A stretch of 64,000 bases of DNA from Pseudomonas sp. (GCF_002796985.1 NZ_PEKX01000012.1:62001-126000); one strand, 5' to 3'; counted from the first letter of the stretch, positions 44,322 to 58,053 are shown. The notes: generated by a model from the sequence alone, not told the origin. Program-made: numbers and translations.

Positions 44322-45443
44322 TCAACGCAGCTCGTCGATCAGGCTTGCCACCGTCACCAGCACAGCCACAGCCAGCGCCTTCGACCGCGCCCCGCTCCAC
44401 CCGGTGCGCACGTTGGGCGAGAGGTTGTGATCCTTGAACGGCATTTCCAGGGTCAGGGACAGGCAATCGTAAGTGCGACCAACGTGGTTGCAGGCCAGGG
44501 TCAGGTTCGCCTGGCCGGGAGCATCCTTCGGGTAGCCGTGCACGCTCTGGAATTCGCCGATGGCTTCCAGGCGCTCGCGGAACAGGCTTTCCAGGCGGTC
44601 CAGGCGCGGGGTGAACTCCGGGTTGCCTTCGCAGCCGGCAGCGAACACGAAGGGGATTTCCTCGTCGCCGTGCACGTCGAGGAACAGGTCCACACCGTAC
44701 TGGGCCATCTGCTGCTGGACGAACAGCACTTCGGGGCTCTCCTCGGCGCTGGGCGCGGCCCAGGCACGGTTGAGGTCCTTGCCGGCGGCGTTGGTGCGCA
44801 GGTGGCCGTGGAAGGCGCCGTCCGGGTTCATGTTCGGCACCAGGTAGAAGTCGGCGCGCTCCAGCAGGCGCTGGATGTCGGCATCGGCAGATTGCAGGCG
44901 GTCGATCAGGCCTTCCATGAACCACTCGGCCATGTGCTCGCCGGGGTGCTGCTGGGCGATCAGCCAGATCTTGCGCGCACCCGCCGCACCCTTGCCGATG
45001 CGCAGCAGGGGTAGTTCGCGGCCTTCGAGGCTGTGACCGGTGGCGAGCAGTTCGGCTCCGTTGGCCTGGGCGCGCTTCACCAGTTCGGCGTGGCGCTCGC
45101 GGCTGTAGGGCTCGAAGTAGGCGAACCAGGCCTGGGGCTGCTCGGCGTCGAGGCTGAAGTGCAGGCCATTGGCGTCATAGGTGCTGGGCACGCGGAACCA
45201 GTCACGCTGGTCGTAGGAGGCCACGGCGTTGTAGCCCGGCCAGCCGCCGGTGTAGCTGGATCCGGGGGTGTTGGTCAGGCTGAACTGGTACTGCTGGCCG
45301 GGTTCGAGGCCCTCGGCCTTGAAGTGGAACCACTGGAAGTGCGGGCTTTTCGTGTCCGGGCGCAGCGCCAGGCGCACGTGGCGCGGGTCGCTGTCGTCGA
45401 TGACCTGGATGTTGCCGCTGTCGAAATCGCAGTCGATCTTCAT
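44322..45443 (-). CDS. M14-family zinc carboxypeptidase (cytosolic-carboxypeptidase type)
   Basis: 373 residues from ATG giving MKIDCDFDSGNIQVID, with GGAGA 4 nt before it; longer frames upstream run into non-coding AT-rich sequence. The N-terminal beta-sandwich (residues ~1-125, including FHFKAEGLEPGQQYQFSLTN) precedes the peptidase domain. The zinc motif is IAQQHPGEHMAEWFMEG (HxxE, ~165-181), then NMNPDGAFHGHLRTNAAGKDLNRAW and the third zinc His in LFLDVHGDEE. The catalytic Glu is in LSLTLEMPFKDH. It has no signal peptide and so is cytoplasmic. Homologues resemble the eukaryotic CCP/AGTPBP group; the natural substrate is unknown. Confidence 0.88.
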   Translation of the reverse strand: MKIDCDFDSGNIQVIDDSDPRHVRLALRPDTKSPHFQWFHFKAEGLEPGQQYQFSLTNTPGSSYTGGWPGYNAVASYDQRDWFRVPSTYDANGLHFSLDAEQPQAWFAYFEPYSRERHAELVKRAQANGAELLATGHSLEGRELPLLRIGKGAAGARKIWLIAQQHPGEHMAEWFMEGLIDRLQSADADIQRLLERADFYLVPNMNPDGAFHGHLRTNAAGKDLNRAWAAPSAEESPEVLFVQQQMAQYGVDLFLDVHGDEEIPFVFAAGCEGNPEFTPRLDRLESLFRERLEAIGEFQSVHGYPKDAPGQANLTLACNHVGRTYDCLSLTLEMPFKDHNLSPNVRTGWSGARSKALAVAVLVTVASLIDELR

Positions 45444-45540
45444 GAATTCTCCGTAGGCGCACGAACCTGAGGCGCCAAAGCCCGGCATTTTCGCCCTCCC
45501 CGCTGCGTCTGTCATGTAGCGGCGACTTGCCCGTGCAAAT

Positions 45541-45558
45541 ATATTATATATGTAATAT
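45541..45558. promoter_or_regulatory. AT-rich inverted repeat in the divergent carboxypeptidase-lpd gap
   Basis: ATATTA-N6-TAATAT inside a 22-bp run of pure A/T with one G, set in GC-rich DNA between two divergent genes. It may be an operator or a promoter core. No regulator is assigned. Confidence 0.4.
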
Positions 45559-45681
45559 AAATCAGGTAACGGATTGGCGCGGCCCTGCGCTGGTGATCCA
45601 GCAACCACCGGCTAACCTCGACTCACTCTTTCCAACAGCCACTTTTCCAACGGACTCATCCCCAACTGCGGAGAACACTGC

Positions 45682-47082
<1,401 letters not shown>

Positions 47083-47328
47083 CCGCTCATCGCTTCTGAC
47101 GAGCGGTATGTGCGGCGCGATGGCGCACCCGCCATAGCGCTGCAGGCCACGGCTGACGGGGCCTGCAGCGCTTAAATCGGTTTTATTTGCGACAACTTTG
47201 TGTACAAGCGCGACATGGGCTGTGACTTTCTTCGACTCTGAAACCATCAATTGCGTGAACGAACACGAAAGTGGATGAACTGCTTTCGCCACCTTCGCAA
47301 TGGATTACCCCGCAGAGAGATCACAACC

Positions 47329-47598
47329 ATGCATGCGACTCTTCGTTTCAACGAGGCTCTGCTGATCACTGGACGAGCCTTCCAACCCTTCAATTGTGTG
47401 ACCTGGGTTGACCAAGGGGGCGACGGCAGCCTCGACCTGTCCGTCCTCGATCGCACCGGTACCCGCCTGCTGGGCCTCACCCGCATTCCCAGCTCCGCGT
47501 ACTCCGACCCGGAACAGCTCGAAGGCCTGCTGAACCAGGCCCGCGACGAGCTGAACCGCGAAGGCTACCGCCTGCAGGAATGGCACATGCCCGCCTGA
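47329..47598 (+). CDS. Small conserved hypothetical protein (89 residues)
   Basis: 89 residues from ATG giving MHATLRFNEALLITGRAFQPF. I do not recognise the family. The pattern suggests a small beta-rich domain (CVTWVDQGGDGSLDLSVLDRTGTRLLGL) with a C-terminal helix (DPEQLEGLLNQARDELNREGY). A terminator hairpin follows directly, and codon use matches the genome, supporting a real monocistronic gene. Confidence 0.65.
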   Translation: MHATLRFNEALLITGRAFQPFNCVTWVDQGGDGSLDLSVLDRTGTRLLGLTRIPSSAYSDPEQLEGLLNQARDELNREGYRLQEWHMPA

Positions 47599-47620
47599 TC
47601 CGCAGATTGGTACCTCCCCC

Positions 47621-47645
47621 GAAGCCCGGCCCCAAGCCGGGCTTC
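47621..47645 (+). terminator. Rho-independent-type terminator
   Basis: GAAGCCCGG-N7-CCGGGCTTC, a 9-bp stem, 22 bp after the upstream stop codon and followed by CGCCGTTTC. Confidence 0.7.
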
Positions 47646-47833
47646 GCCGTTTCAGTCACCTCTCCTGCCGCATCGTTTCAGCTTCGTTTCCGAAAACGCA
47701 CATCCCACTCGTCAGAAAGCCGCAATTCGGTGCGGGTTTCGCGGGTGCGGCGACCGATAACCAGCTACCGGCGGGGTACGGTCAGCGCCAGCATCAGCGC
47801 CAGTTCGACAACTCCGACCTGAAACTGGAAGGC

Positions 47834-47870
47834 CTTACCCGCGACGGCCGTGAGCCCCCTTGCGGGTAAG
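47834..47870. other. Inverted repeat in a gene-poor 330-bp stretch
   Basis: CTTACCCGC ... GCGGGTAAG, 9-bp arms with a 19-nt loop. Nothing else recognisable lies between the terminator at 47645 and the next gene. Confidence 0.5.
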
Positions 47871-47975
47871 CCTTGGCATTACCGATCACAAGCGCCGGAC
47901 GGCGCCTGCTGAGCGGCGGGCCACGCAATTGATGCTTTACTCTCAGACCTTCAGCCCCTGCCGAGAAAAAGCAAG

Positions 47976-48521
47976 ATGAATGCGAAGCAGCACGACACTC
48001 TGCTGGCGACACTGCAGGCGCGGTTCGACCAGCACCCCGAGCGCCACGCCGGCATCACCTGGGCGGAAGTCCAGGCGCGCCTGGAGCCCGCCCCGGCCAA
48101 ACTCAAGACACTGGAGCGGATGGAGGCCACCGGCGGCGAGCCCGACGTGGTTGGCCGCGAGAGCGCCAGCGGCGCCTTCCTGTTCTTCGACTGCTCCGCC
48201 GAAACCCCGAACGGCCGCCGCAGCCTCTGCTACGACCGCGAGGCGCTGGACGCCCGCAAGAAGGACAAGCCCGCCGGCTGTGCCACCGAACTGGCCGCGC
48301 AGATCGGCATCGAGCTGCTCGACGAGGCACAGTACCGCCAGTTGCAGGACCTGGGCAGCTTCGATCAGAAGACTTCCAGCTGGCTGCGCACCCCTGGCTC
48401 CATGCGCAAGCTGGACGGCGCGCTGTTCGGTGACCGTCGTTATGAGCGGGTCTTCACCTACCACAACGGAGTGCAGTCCTATTACGCCGCGCGCGGCTTT
48501 CGCGGTGTGCTGAAGGTCTGA
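47976..48521 (+). CDS. DUF4256-family protein
   Basis: A 181-residue soluble protein that fits the DUF4256 family over its whole length (FDQHPERHAGITWAEVQARLE, MEATGGEPDVVG, FFDCSAETPNGRRSLCYDREALDARKK, GSFDQKTSSWLRTP, RVFTYHNGVQSYYAARGFRGVLKV). The function is unknown. It is a single gene transcribed toward the GlxA-type regulator. Confidence 0.8.
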   Translation: MNAKQHDTLLATLQARFDQHPERHAGITWAEVQARLEPAPAKLKTLERMEATGGEPDVVGRESASGAFLFFDCSAETPNGRRSLCYDREALDARKKDKPAGCATELAAQIGIELLDEAQYRQLQDLGSFDQKTSSWLRTPGSMRKLDGALFGDRRYERVFTYHNGVQSYYAARGFRGVLKV

Positions 48522-48621
48522 CGCGCAACACCGGCAGTTTGGCAATATCCATGGGATGACTGACATTGCCGCCAGCGTCAGTCATCGCCACACTCGTGGC
48601 ACCATCTGAACGAGCCTTGCC

Positions 48622-49626
48622 ATGGAATCGCCGCGCCGCGTTGCCTGCCTGCTCTACCCCGAGGTGATGAGCCTGGACATCACCGGGCCGCTGCAGGTGT
48701 TCGCTTCCGCCAACGTCGAGCACCAGCGCCAGGGTCTGGCGCCGGTCTACGAGCTGTTGGTGCTGGGCGAACAGGCCGGGCCGGTGGCCACTTCGGCCGG
48801 GATACGCATCTGTGCCGATATGGCCTGGCGCGAAGTCGACCCCGTCACCCTCGATACGCTGCTGGTGCCCGGCGGGCTGGGCGTCCCCGCGCAATGCGCG
48901 AACAGCGAGCTGCTGCACTGGCTGGCGGCCGCCGAACCACAGGTGCGCCGGCTCGGGTCGGTGTGCTCCGGCGCGCTGATCCTCGCGGCCGCCGGCGTGC
49001 TGAACGGTCGCCCGGCCACGACGCACTGGGCGGATGTCGATCAGCTGTGCGCCAGCTTTCCCGAAGTCCTCGTCCAGGGCGACCGCTTGCACACTTACGA
49101 TCCACGGCGCCGCGACGGTGACGACCATGTGTTCACCTCAGCGGGCGTCACCGCCGGCATCGACCTCGCCCTGGCGCTGGTGGAAGCTGATCTCGGCCGA
49201 GCCCTCGCCCTGGCTGTGGCGCGGCGCCTGGTGATGTTCCTCAGGCGCCCCGGCGGGCAGGCGCAGTTCAGTCACTGGTTGACCCCCGAGCCCACCCGCA
49301 CGCCGCGCCTGGCCGCGCTGCTGGAGTGGATACCGGCTCACCTGGGCGACGACCTGTCGCTGGAGGCCCTGGCCGAGCAGGCCTGCATGAGCCCGCGCAC
49401 GCTGTCGCGGGTGTTCATCAACGAGCTGGGCATGGGGCCTGGCCGCTATGTCGAGCGTGTCCGCCTGGAAGCCGCTCGCGCGCTGCTGCAAGACGCCCAG
49501 GCGTCGATCAGCACGGTGTCGCGGCTGTGCGGCTTCGGCCATCCGGAAAACCTGCGCCGCACCTTCCACAAGCACCTGGCGATCAGCCCCCAGGACTACG
49601 CCGAGCGCTTCGGCCAGTTGCACTGA
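48622..49626 (+). CDS. GlxA-type AraC regulator with DJ-1/PfpI domain
   Basis: 334 residues. The N-terminal glutamine-amidotransferase-like domain (residues ~1-190) includes RRVACLLYPEVMSLDITGPLQVFASAN and the nucleophile-elbow LGSVCSGALILAAAGVL. The C-terminal AraC domain (~225-330) includes LSLEALAEQACMSPRTLSRVFINELGMGPGRYVERVRLEAARALL and ISTVSRLCGFGHPENLRRTFHKHL. Relatives control amino-acid derivative catabolism (for example ArgR-, CdhR- or GbdR-type). The target here is unknown. Confidence 0.88.
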   Translation: MESPRRVACLLYPEVMSLDITGPLQVFASANVEHQRQGLAPVYELLVLGEQAGPVATSAGIRICADMAWREVDPVTLDTLLVPGGLGVPAQCANSELLHWLAAAEPQVRRLGSVCSGALILAAAGVLNGRPATTHWADVDQLCASFPEVLVQGDRLHTYDPRRRDGDDHVFTSAGVTAGIDLALALVEADLGRALALAVARRLVMFLRRPGGQAQFSHWLTPEPTRTPRLAALLEWIPAHLGDDLSLEALAEQACMSPRTLSRVFINELGMGPGRYVERVRLEAARALLQDAQASISTVSRLCGFGHPENLRRTFHKHLAISPQDYAERFGQLH

Positions 49627-49670
49627 CAACCATGACAACACTCAGATTCTCTCTATCTCAGGAGCCTGCC

Positions 49671-49913
49671 ATGCTCGAACTCCGCCCCGGCTGCGAGTGC
49701 TGCGACCGCGACCTGCCCGGCGACAGCGCCGATGCACACATCTGCAGTTTCGAATGCACCTTCTGCAGCGACTGCGCCGAGCAGGTGCTGCACGGCCGCT
49801 GCCCGAACTGCGGCGGCGAGCTTGTGCCGCGCCCGCGCCGCCCACTGGAGAAGCTGGCGGCCAATCCGGCCTCGACCCAGCGGGTGCTCAAGGCCGCCGG
49901 CTGCCAGGGCTGA
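49671..49913 (+). CDS. DUF1272 cysteine-rich small protein
   Basis: 80 residues from ATG with GGAG 6 nt upstream. The N-terminal half is a small zinc-ribbon-like DUF1272 domain (CECCDRDLPGDSADAHICSFECTFCSDCAEQ, CPNCGGELVPRPRRP) with about nine cysteines in CxxC pairs. The C-terminal tail is helical. It lies 44 bp after the GlxA-type regulator and may be co-transcribed. The function is unknown. Confidence 0.85.
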   Translation: MLELRPGCECCDRDLPGDSADAHICSFECTFCSDCAEQVLHGRCPNCGGELVPRPRRPLEKLAANPASTQRVLKAAGCQG

Positions 49914-49960
49914 AGGTCGGCCATACGGCTGCGTCCCCGGCAATCCACCTGCCAAATCGG

Positions 49961-50082
49961 TTCGCGAGCAAGCTCGCTCCTACCAAGCGCGCCAAACCCG
50001 GCCTGCAGCGCGTAGGGCGCATAACCCGGAACGGGTTATCCGCCGCAATGGCGGATAACGCCTGAGGCGTTATTCACCCTAC
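49961..50082. repeat. REP-type unit and complete GTAGGGCGCATAACCC element
   Basis: GTTCGCGAGCAAGCTCGCTCCTAC (49960-49983), then a complete copy at 50012-50082 of the element with four arms (GGGCGCATAACCCGG..CCGGGTTAT..GCCGC-N-GCGG..ATAACGCC..GGCGTTATTCACCCTAC). Confidence 0.8.
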
Positions 50083-50118
50083 GTTTCTACGATGACATCT
50101 GCGTAGAGTCACACCAAC

Positions 50119-50146
50119 GAAAAAGGCGACCCGAGGTCGCCTTTTC
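50119..50146. terminator. Bidirectional terminator downstream of nfuA
   Basis: AAAAAGGCGACC-cga-GGTCGCCTTTT: a 7-bp GC stem flanked by A-run and T-run, able to end transcripts from both sides. nfuA (minus strand) ends 19 bp away. Confidence 0.88.
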
Positions 50147-50164
50147 GCTGCTCGTACGCCTGAC

Positions 50165-50749
50165 TCAGTAGTAGGCGTTCTCGCGGTTGCTGTGGTCGGT
50201 GACGTCACGCACGCCCTTCAGCTCCGGGATGCGCTCGATCAGGGTCTTCTCGACGCCGTCTTTCAGGGTCATCTCGACCGCGCCGCAGCCCTGGCAACCG
50301 CCGCCGAAACGCAGCACGGCGATGTTGTCCTCGACCACGTCCACCAGGCTCACCTGGCCGCCGTGGCTGGCCAGACCGGGGTTGATCTCGGTTTGCAGGT
50401 AGTAATTGATGCGTTCGGTGAGCGGGCTGTCTTCATTGACCATCGGCACCTTGGCGTTGGGCGCCTTGATGGTCAGTTGGCCACCCATGCGATCGGTGGC
50501 GTAATCGACCACGGCGTCGTCCAGGAACGGCTCGCTGATGGCGTCGATGTAGGCGGTGAAGGCTTTCAGGCCAACCGGGGTGTCTTCCGCCTTCTGCTCG
50601 CCCGGCTTGCAGTAGGCAATGCAGGTTTCGGCGTACTGGGTACCGGGCTGGGTGATGAAGATGCGAATGCCGATGCCGGGGGTGTCCTGTTTGGACAGCA
50701 GTTCGGCCAGGTAATCCTGTGCAGCTTCGGTGATGGTGATAGCGCTCAT
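50165..50749 (-). CDS. nfuA: Fe-S cluster carrier NfuA
   Basis: 194 residues from ATG giving MSAITITEAAQDYLAELL; GAGGAG stands upstream. The N-terminal degenerate A-type domain (residues ~1-100) lacks most A-type cysteines. The C-terminal Nfu domain carries the cluster-binding GGGCQGCGAVEMTLKDGVEKTL (Cys-x2-Cys, ~152-155). It delivers [4Fe-4S] clusters to client enzymes such as aconitase. Single gene with its own terminator. Confidence 0.95.
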   Translation of the reverse strand: MSAITITEAAQDYLAELLSKQDTPGIGIRIFITQPGTQYAETCIAYCKPGEQKAEDTPVGLKAFTAYIDAISEPFLDDAVVDYATDRMGGQLTIKAPNAKVPMVNEDSPLTERINYYLQTEINPGLASHGGQVSLVDVVEDNIAVLRFGGGCQGCGAVEMTLKDGVEKTLIERIPELKGVRDVTDHSNRENAYY

Positions 50750-50886
50750 GGCAACTCCTCGCAAACGTGGCGCCAGTTTACGCCATTCGGGGGTATGGGA
50801 GAAAGCCCTACTGTTTTAGTAGGAGTAATTCGCAGTGGGGCTGCACCGCTTTTTTGTAGGATCGAGGGGCGCCTTGATCCTACAGG

Positions 50887-50968
50887 GTGATTAATAGGTA
50901 GGAGGAACACGTCGTAGGATGGCGGTCCGTCGGTAAGACCGGCGCTGGGGTAGACATAGAATCTCCTA
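50887..50968. repeat. Dispersed repeat fragment shared with the 25-kb region
   Basis: AGGAGGAACAC..TCGTAGGATGG followed by GGTCCGTCGG..ACCGGCGCTGGGG and TAGACATAGAATCTCCTAC matches the flanks of the element at about 25030-25180, but the central GATACCCAT/ATGGGTATC part is missing. It lies between nfuA and cti. Confidence 0.7.
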
Positions 50969-50982
50969 CAGGATGGGCGCCG

Positions 50983-53271
50983 TCAGAGGTTCTCGTAGCG
51001 GTTCATGTCCAGTACGCCCGCCTCTACCGGCTCGGTTTCGCGCAGGTAGGCATCCAGGTCGTGGAAGTAGAACCAGAATTGCGGATGGCTGCGACGAACG
51101 CCCCAGCGGTCGGCGACCTTCTCGAAGTCCACCGCCGTCTTCACCTGCTCCAGCGCCGCGACAAAATCGCCCACCTCGCCAGCCTTCAGGTTGAACATGA
51201 AATTCGGGTAGCTCGACAGCACACCGGGGTAGATGGTCAGGGTGTCCAGCCCCGGCTGGTAACGCATGGATTCACCCGCAATGAAGGCGACGTTGCTGTG
51301 CGCGCGGTTGCGCAGCACGGTGTAGATCTCACGCTGCCCGTCCGGCAGTTCCACGCGCAGCATGGTCGCCTCGGGGAACTGGTCGATCACCGGCAGTCCG
51401 GCCGCCGGGCGGCTGACCAGTCGGCTGAAGGCCTGCTCGGCGTCCTGCAGCGGCGCCGCCACGGTGTTGCGGTAGCAGGCACCATTCTCACAGAGGTTGA
51501 TCGGGTCGGGCCGTGCATTGAGCGCCACGTAGTTCTTCAGCAACTCCCTGGCGAAGGCCAGCTTGGCGCCCTTCTCCGGCAGGAACAGGCCGGTTGGCTG
51601 GTCACTGTCATTGCTGTAGTAGTCGGCCCACATCTTGATTTTCCCGCTGTTCTGGTACCAGTCATCGAGCAGCTCCTTGCGCGCGCCGACAGGCATCAGG
51701 CGCAGGAAGTTCTGCTCGGCGCCATTGCGGATCAGGTCGAAGTACAACCGCGTCTGCGCCTGATGGGCGACGTTGCCGAACACGTCGAAATTCACCACCA
51801 GACCGTAATAGGTACGCTCCAGCAAGGGGTAGTCCATCCACCAGATGGTCTGCGGTACGCCGCCAATCAAGCCCTTGCGCACCGAGGCGCTGTCGTACTG
51901 ACGGAAGATGCTCAGCACCCCGTTGTCGTTGCCGGCCCAGATATCTCCCCAGGTCGGCGCTGGTGCTTCGTCGTAGACATCCTGGCGCAGCTCTTCGTAC
52001 TGGTTGCGCTTGTCGCGGTAGGAGCGCCATTGCGACAACATGCTGCCAACGTCATCGATCTGCCCTGGCAACGCGAGCAGGGGCGAGGCCTGGTGCTGGA
52101 ATTTCGGATCGGTGACGTAGAGGTCGTGCTGGGGGTCCTGAAACACCACCCAGAAGTTGTCGCGAATCACGTCGGTGGCGATCTGCCCACGGCATACCGG
52201 TCCGCGAATGAAGGTGCGGACAAAGTACTCGGCGTTGTCCAGCATGAACTGGTAGCGCGCGCTGGCCGGGATGGCCGCAAAAGTCTCGAATGGGTTGGCG
52301 CGATGTTTCAGGCCGTAGCCCGGAACCTTGTCGGTATTCCAGGCGGTGCCGTAGAACAGCTCCTGGTTACGCTTTAGCCGCGCCTCGTTGAGTGGATAGG
52401 TGATGTGCGTCTTGTGCACGATCACGCCCTGGATGGGCCACAGGCGGTAATAGAAGGTGTTGCCCGGATCATCGTTCGGCCGGCGCGTGGCGATGGGGTC
52501 GATGGGTTGGCCGCTGGGCGTGCGCGAACGCACCAGCTGGAAGAAATGCCCCGGCTCGCCGCGTTCGGTGAAGTACAGGTGGGCAAGGTACAAGTGCTCG
52601 TAGATCCAGCGCTGTACCAGGCTCTGGCGTGCGCCGGACTGATTGAGGAAGGCCTCCCACTCGGCGATCTGCTGCGCCTCTTCGCTACTCGGCTGCCAGG
52701 CTTGCTCGTCCACCGGTGCGCCCTGGGCCAGCCAGGTCTTGATGGTCTTGAGTTGCTTGTCGGTCAGGCCGGTGACGGCGAAGGGCATGCCGCTGAGCGG
52801 GTTCTTGGCCACGAAGTCGTCGATGCTGTCGGGCGTCGGGCACTGGTTGGTGCGGTTGATCGACAGGTCCAGGCCATCCGGAATCTTCGCGTTGGGCACC
52901 AGCGGATGCTCATGACCGAGATCGATCATCCGTGCCATCAGCGCCGCCTGGCTGCCGCGCCCGTCGAGTACCGACCAGAAGTCCTTGCGCCGCCAGGCAT
53001 CCGCGCCCTGGGCGTCGAGGAACAGCCGCGTCGGGTCCTGCGCCTTGCTGCGTCCACCGTCGTACACCGGCAGCTTGTTCGCTCCGCGCTGCGCGCCTTC
53101 GGCGGCGGTCAGGTTGAGCTGGCATGGCGAGTCGTAGCAGGCGTGGCAGGCCACGCATTTCTCGGTGAAGATCGGCTGGATATCCTGGGTGTAGGACAGC
53201 CCTCCCGCCAAGGCCTGCGCCGAAAACGCCAGGGATGCGATGAGCAACGTGAAACGGGCTCGCAGGGACAT
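50983..53271 (-). CDS. cti: Fatty acid cis/trans isomerase
   Basis: 762 residues with a signal peptide (ARFTLLIASLAFSAQALAGG) and a c-type haem site CVACH at residues 39-43, as known for periplasmic Cti. The length matches Pseudomonas Cti (about 760-770). It converts cis- to trans-unsaturated fatty acids in membrane phospholipids under solvent or heat stress. It is divergent from metH, which is the common arrangement in Pseudomonas. Confidence 0.95.
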   Translation of the reverse strand: MSLRARFTLLIASLAFSAQALAGGLSYTQDIQPIFTEKCVACHACYDSPCQLNLTAAEGAQRGANKLPVYDGGRSKAQDPTRLFLDAQGADAWRRKDFWSVLDGRGSQAALMARMIDLGHEHPLVPNAKIPDGLDLSINRTNQCPTPDSIDDFVAKNPLSGMPFAVTGLTDKQLKTIKTWLAQGAPVDEQAWQPSSEEAQQIAEWEAFLNQSGARQSLVQRWIYEHLYLAHLYFTERGEPGHFFQLVRSRTPSGQPIDPIATRRPNDDPGNTFYYRLWPIQGVIVHKTHITYPLNEARLKRNQELFYGTAWNTDKVPGYGLKHRANPFETFAAIPASARYQFMLDNAEYFVRTFIRGPVCRGQIATDVIRDNFWVVFQDPQHDLYVTDPKFQHQASPLLALPGQIDDVGSMLSQWRSYRDKRNQYEELRQDVYDEAPAPTWGDIWAGNDNGVLSIFRQYDSASVRKGLIGGVPQTIWWMDYPLLERTYYGLVVNFDVFGNVAHQAQTRLYFDLIRNGAEQNFLRLMPVGARKELLDDWYQNSGKIKMWADYYSNDSDQPTGLFLPEKGAKLAFARELLKNYVALNARPDPINLCENGACYRNTVAAPLQDAEQAFSRLVSRPAAGLPVIDQFPEATMLRVELPDGQREIYTVLRNRAHSNVAFIAGESMRYQPGLDTLTIYPGVLSSYPNFMFNLKAGEVGDFVAALEQVKTAVDFEKVADRWGVRRSHPQFWFYFHDLDAYLRETEPVEAGVLDMNRYENL

Positions 53272-53348
53272 GAAGGACTCCGAACATCAGAATGGAGCGG
53301 ATTCTAGCGGGAGTGCCGCCACAATGCGCTCCAACCAAAGGCTGAACA

Positions 53349-53361
53349 TGAGCAATCTTCA
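53349..53361. promoter_or_regulatory. Candidate MetR site upstream of metH
   Basis: TGAGCAATCTTCA fits the MetR consensus TGAA-N5-TTCA with one mismatch. It lies about 80 bp before the metH start in the divergent cti-metH gap. Confidence 0.45.
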
Positions 53362-53442
53362 TGTAAAACCCGGGAAGGTCAAATTTCCTGCAGCTTTGTT
53401 ATCATCAGCGACCTTTCGTCACGCCCTTTTCCAGGTATTCCC

Positions 53443-57135
<3,693 letters not shown>

Positions 57136-57892
57136 AACTCGCCGGCTACGATCGATAGTCCCTGAAATCTGGGCGGAGACACCTCGTCCCGCCCAGCCCC
57201 CACTGCCGATCACGGGTGAATTGCCCCTCCACCGCCCGTGCTCGTCCCCTTCTCCTCCTTCCCCACAGGCCAGGGTGCCGCACTTCAGGAACCGTTCCAT
57301 AACGGCTGGAGCGGCAATTAATCCCTCGTCGTTTTTCCGCCCCCTCTGCGTCATCAGCCAACACCACGCGTGTGGGCATCTTGAATCGTCGAAAGCGCCC
57401 AACTCGAAAACTTGCAATCTTTCGCTCAAGAATTGAGTTTTAAAATTAGCCCTCTCGAATATTCAGGCTTCACCGAAACACACCCCCTGATATCAGACAT
57501 TTCTGACAACGATATAAATTTAACCCCATTGCGCACCACCCAATAAAGACAATTAACTTACGCTCACGCGTCGAATATTCTTCACGAATTCAAACTTCAA
57601 CTGAACGGCTCCAGCCCTGCATTCACCAGCCCCTGCGAATCTCGGAACTGTATGAGTCAAAGTTTTTATACCGACGCACCTCACTCTGGCCGACATGCTC
57701 AATTTCACAAAAAAAACCTTACAACGACTACGCCGGAATTAACCTTTCACTCAGGAAACGGTTTCAGCCTATACGAACCCTGGTGCATGCCCCTCTTCCG
57801 ACACTCACTTGAAGAAGGGGAGCAAGGAAGATCCATAACCTTCCGGCACAAGAAAAAATCAATCTGAAAACTGATACACAGGGAAAATAACC
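57136..57892. other. 757-bp AT-rich intergenic region before the peptide operon
   Basis: A CTGGGCGG-N12-CCGCCCAG hairpin (57169-57196) lies 33 bp after metH and may be its terminator. A CTCAA-GAA-TTGAGTTTT hairpin follows at 57426-57442. From about 57430 base composition drops sharply toward A/T, and small dyads occur (CTGATATCAG; TCAGA-N3-TTCTGA near 57500). I find no convincing gene. The region most likely holds the promoter and control sites of the peptide operon. Confidence 0.5.
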
Positions 57893-58027
57893 ATGAAAAA
57901 AATCGAGCGCGAGCAACTGGCCAAATCCGAACTGGCAGGCGGTTGCTGCAAGCGGAAGTCGGCACCGGCACCGGCACCGGCACCAGCTCCCAAGCCGAAT
58001 GGTGGCGGCGGTGGCGGCGGTCAGTAA
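57893..58027 (+). CDS. Gly-Gly-leader secreted peptide precursor (CC / Ala-Pro / poly-Gly core)
   Basis: 44 residues from ATG, preceded by AGGG about 8 nt upstream. Residues 1-17 are MKKIEREQLAKSELAGG, a short charged leader ending in a double glycine, with Leu at -4. C39 peptidases cut after such a GG. The core (residues 18-44) starts Cys-Cys, continues KRKS, then five Ala-Pro pairs (24-33), KPN, seven consecutive glycines (37-43) and Gln. Leader positions -7 and -12, usually hydrophobic in bacteriocin leaders, are Lys and Glu here. The downstream C39 exporter, adaptor and outer-membrane factor support a secreted peptide. The function (toxin, signal, metal ligand or adhesive) is unknown. Confidence 0.75.
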   Translation: MKKIEREQLAKSELAGGCCKRKSAPAPAPAPAPKPNGGGGGGGQ

Positions 58028-58053
58028 TTGACCCAACCAGCAGGCTCAGGGGT

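Noticed and set aside
53272..53442. Cobalamin or SAH riboswitch before metH
   Set aside because: The leader is too short and lacks the conserved B12-box (GCCACTG) and SAH core patterns.
57652..57867. 71-codon frame upstream of the peptide precursor, considered as a second precursor
   Set aside because: No Gly-Gly site in a leader-like position, no clear ribosome site, and AT-rich non-coding character.
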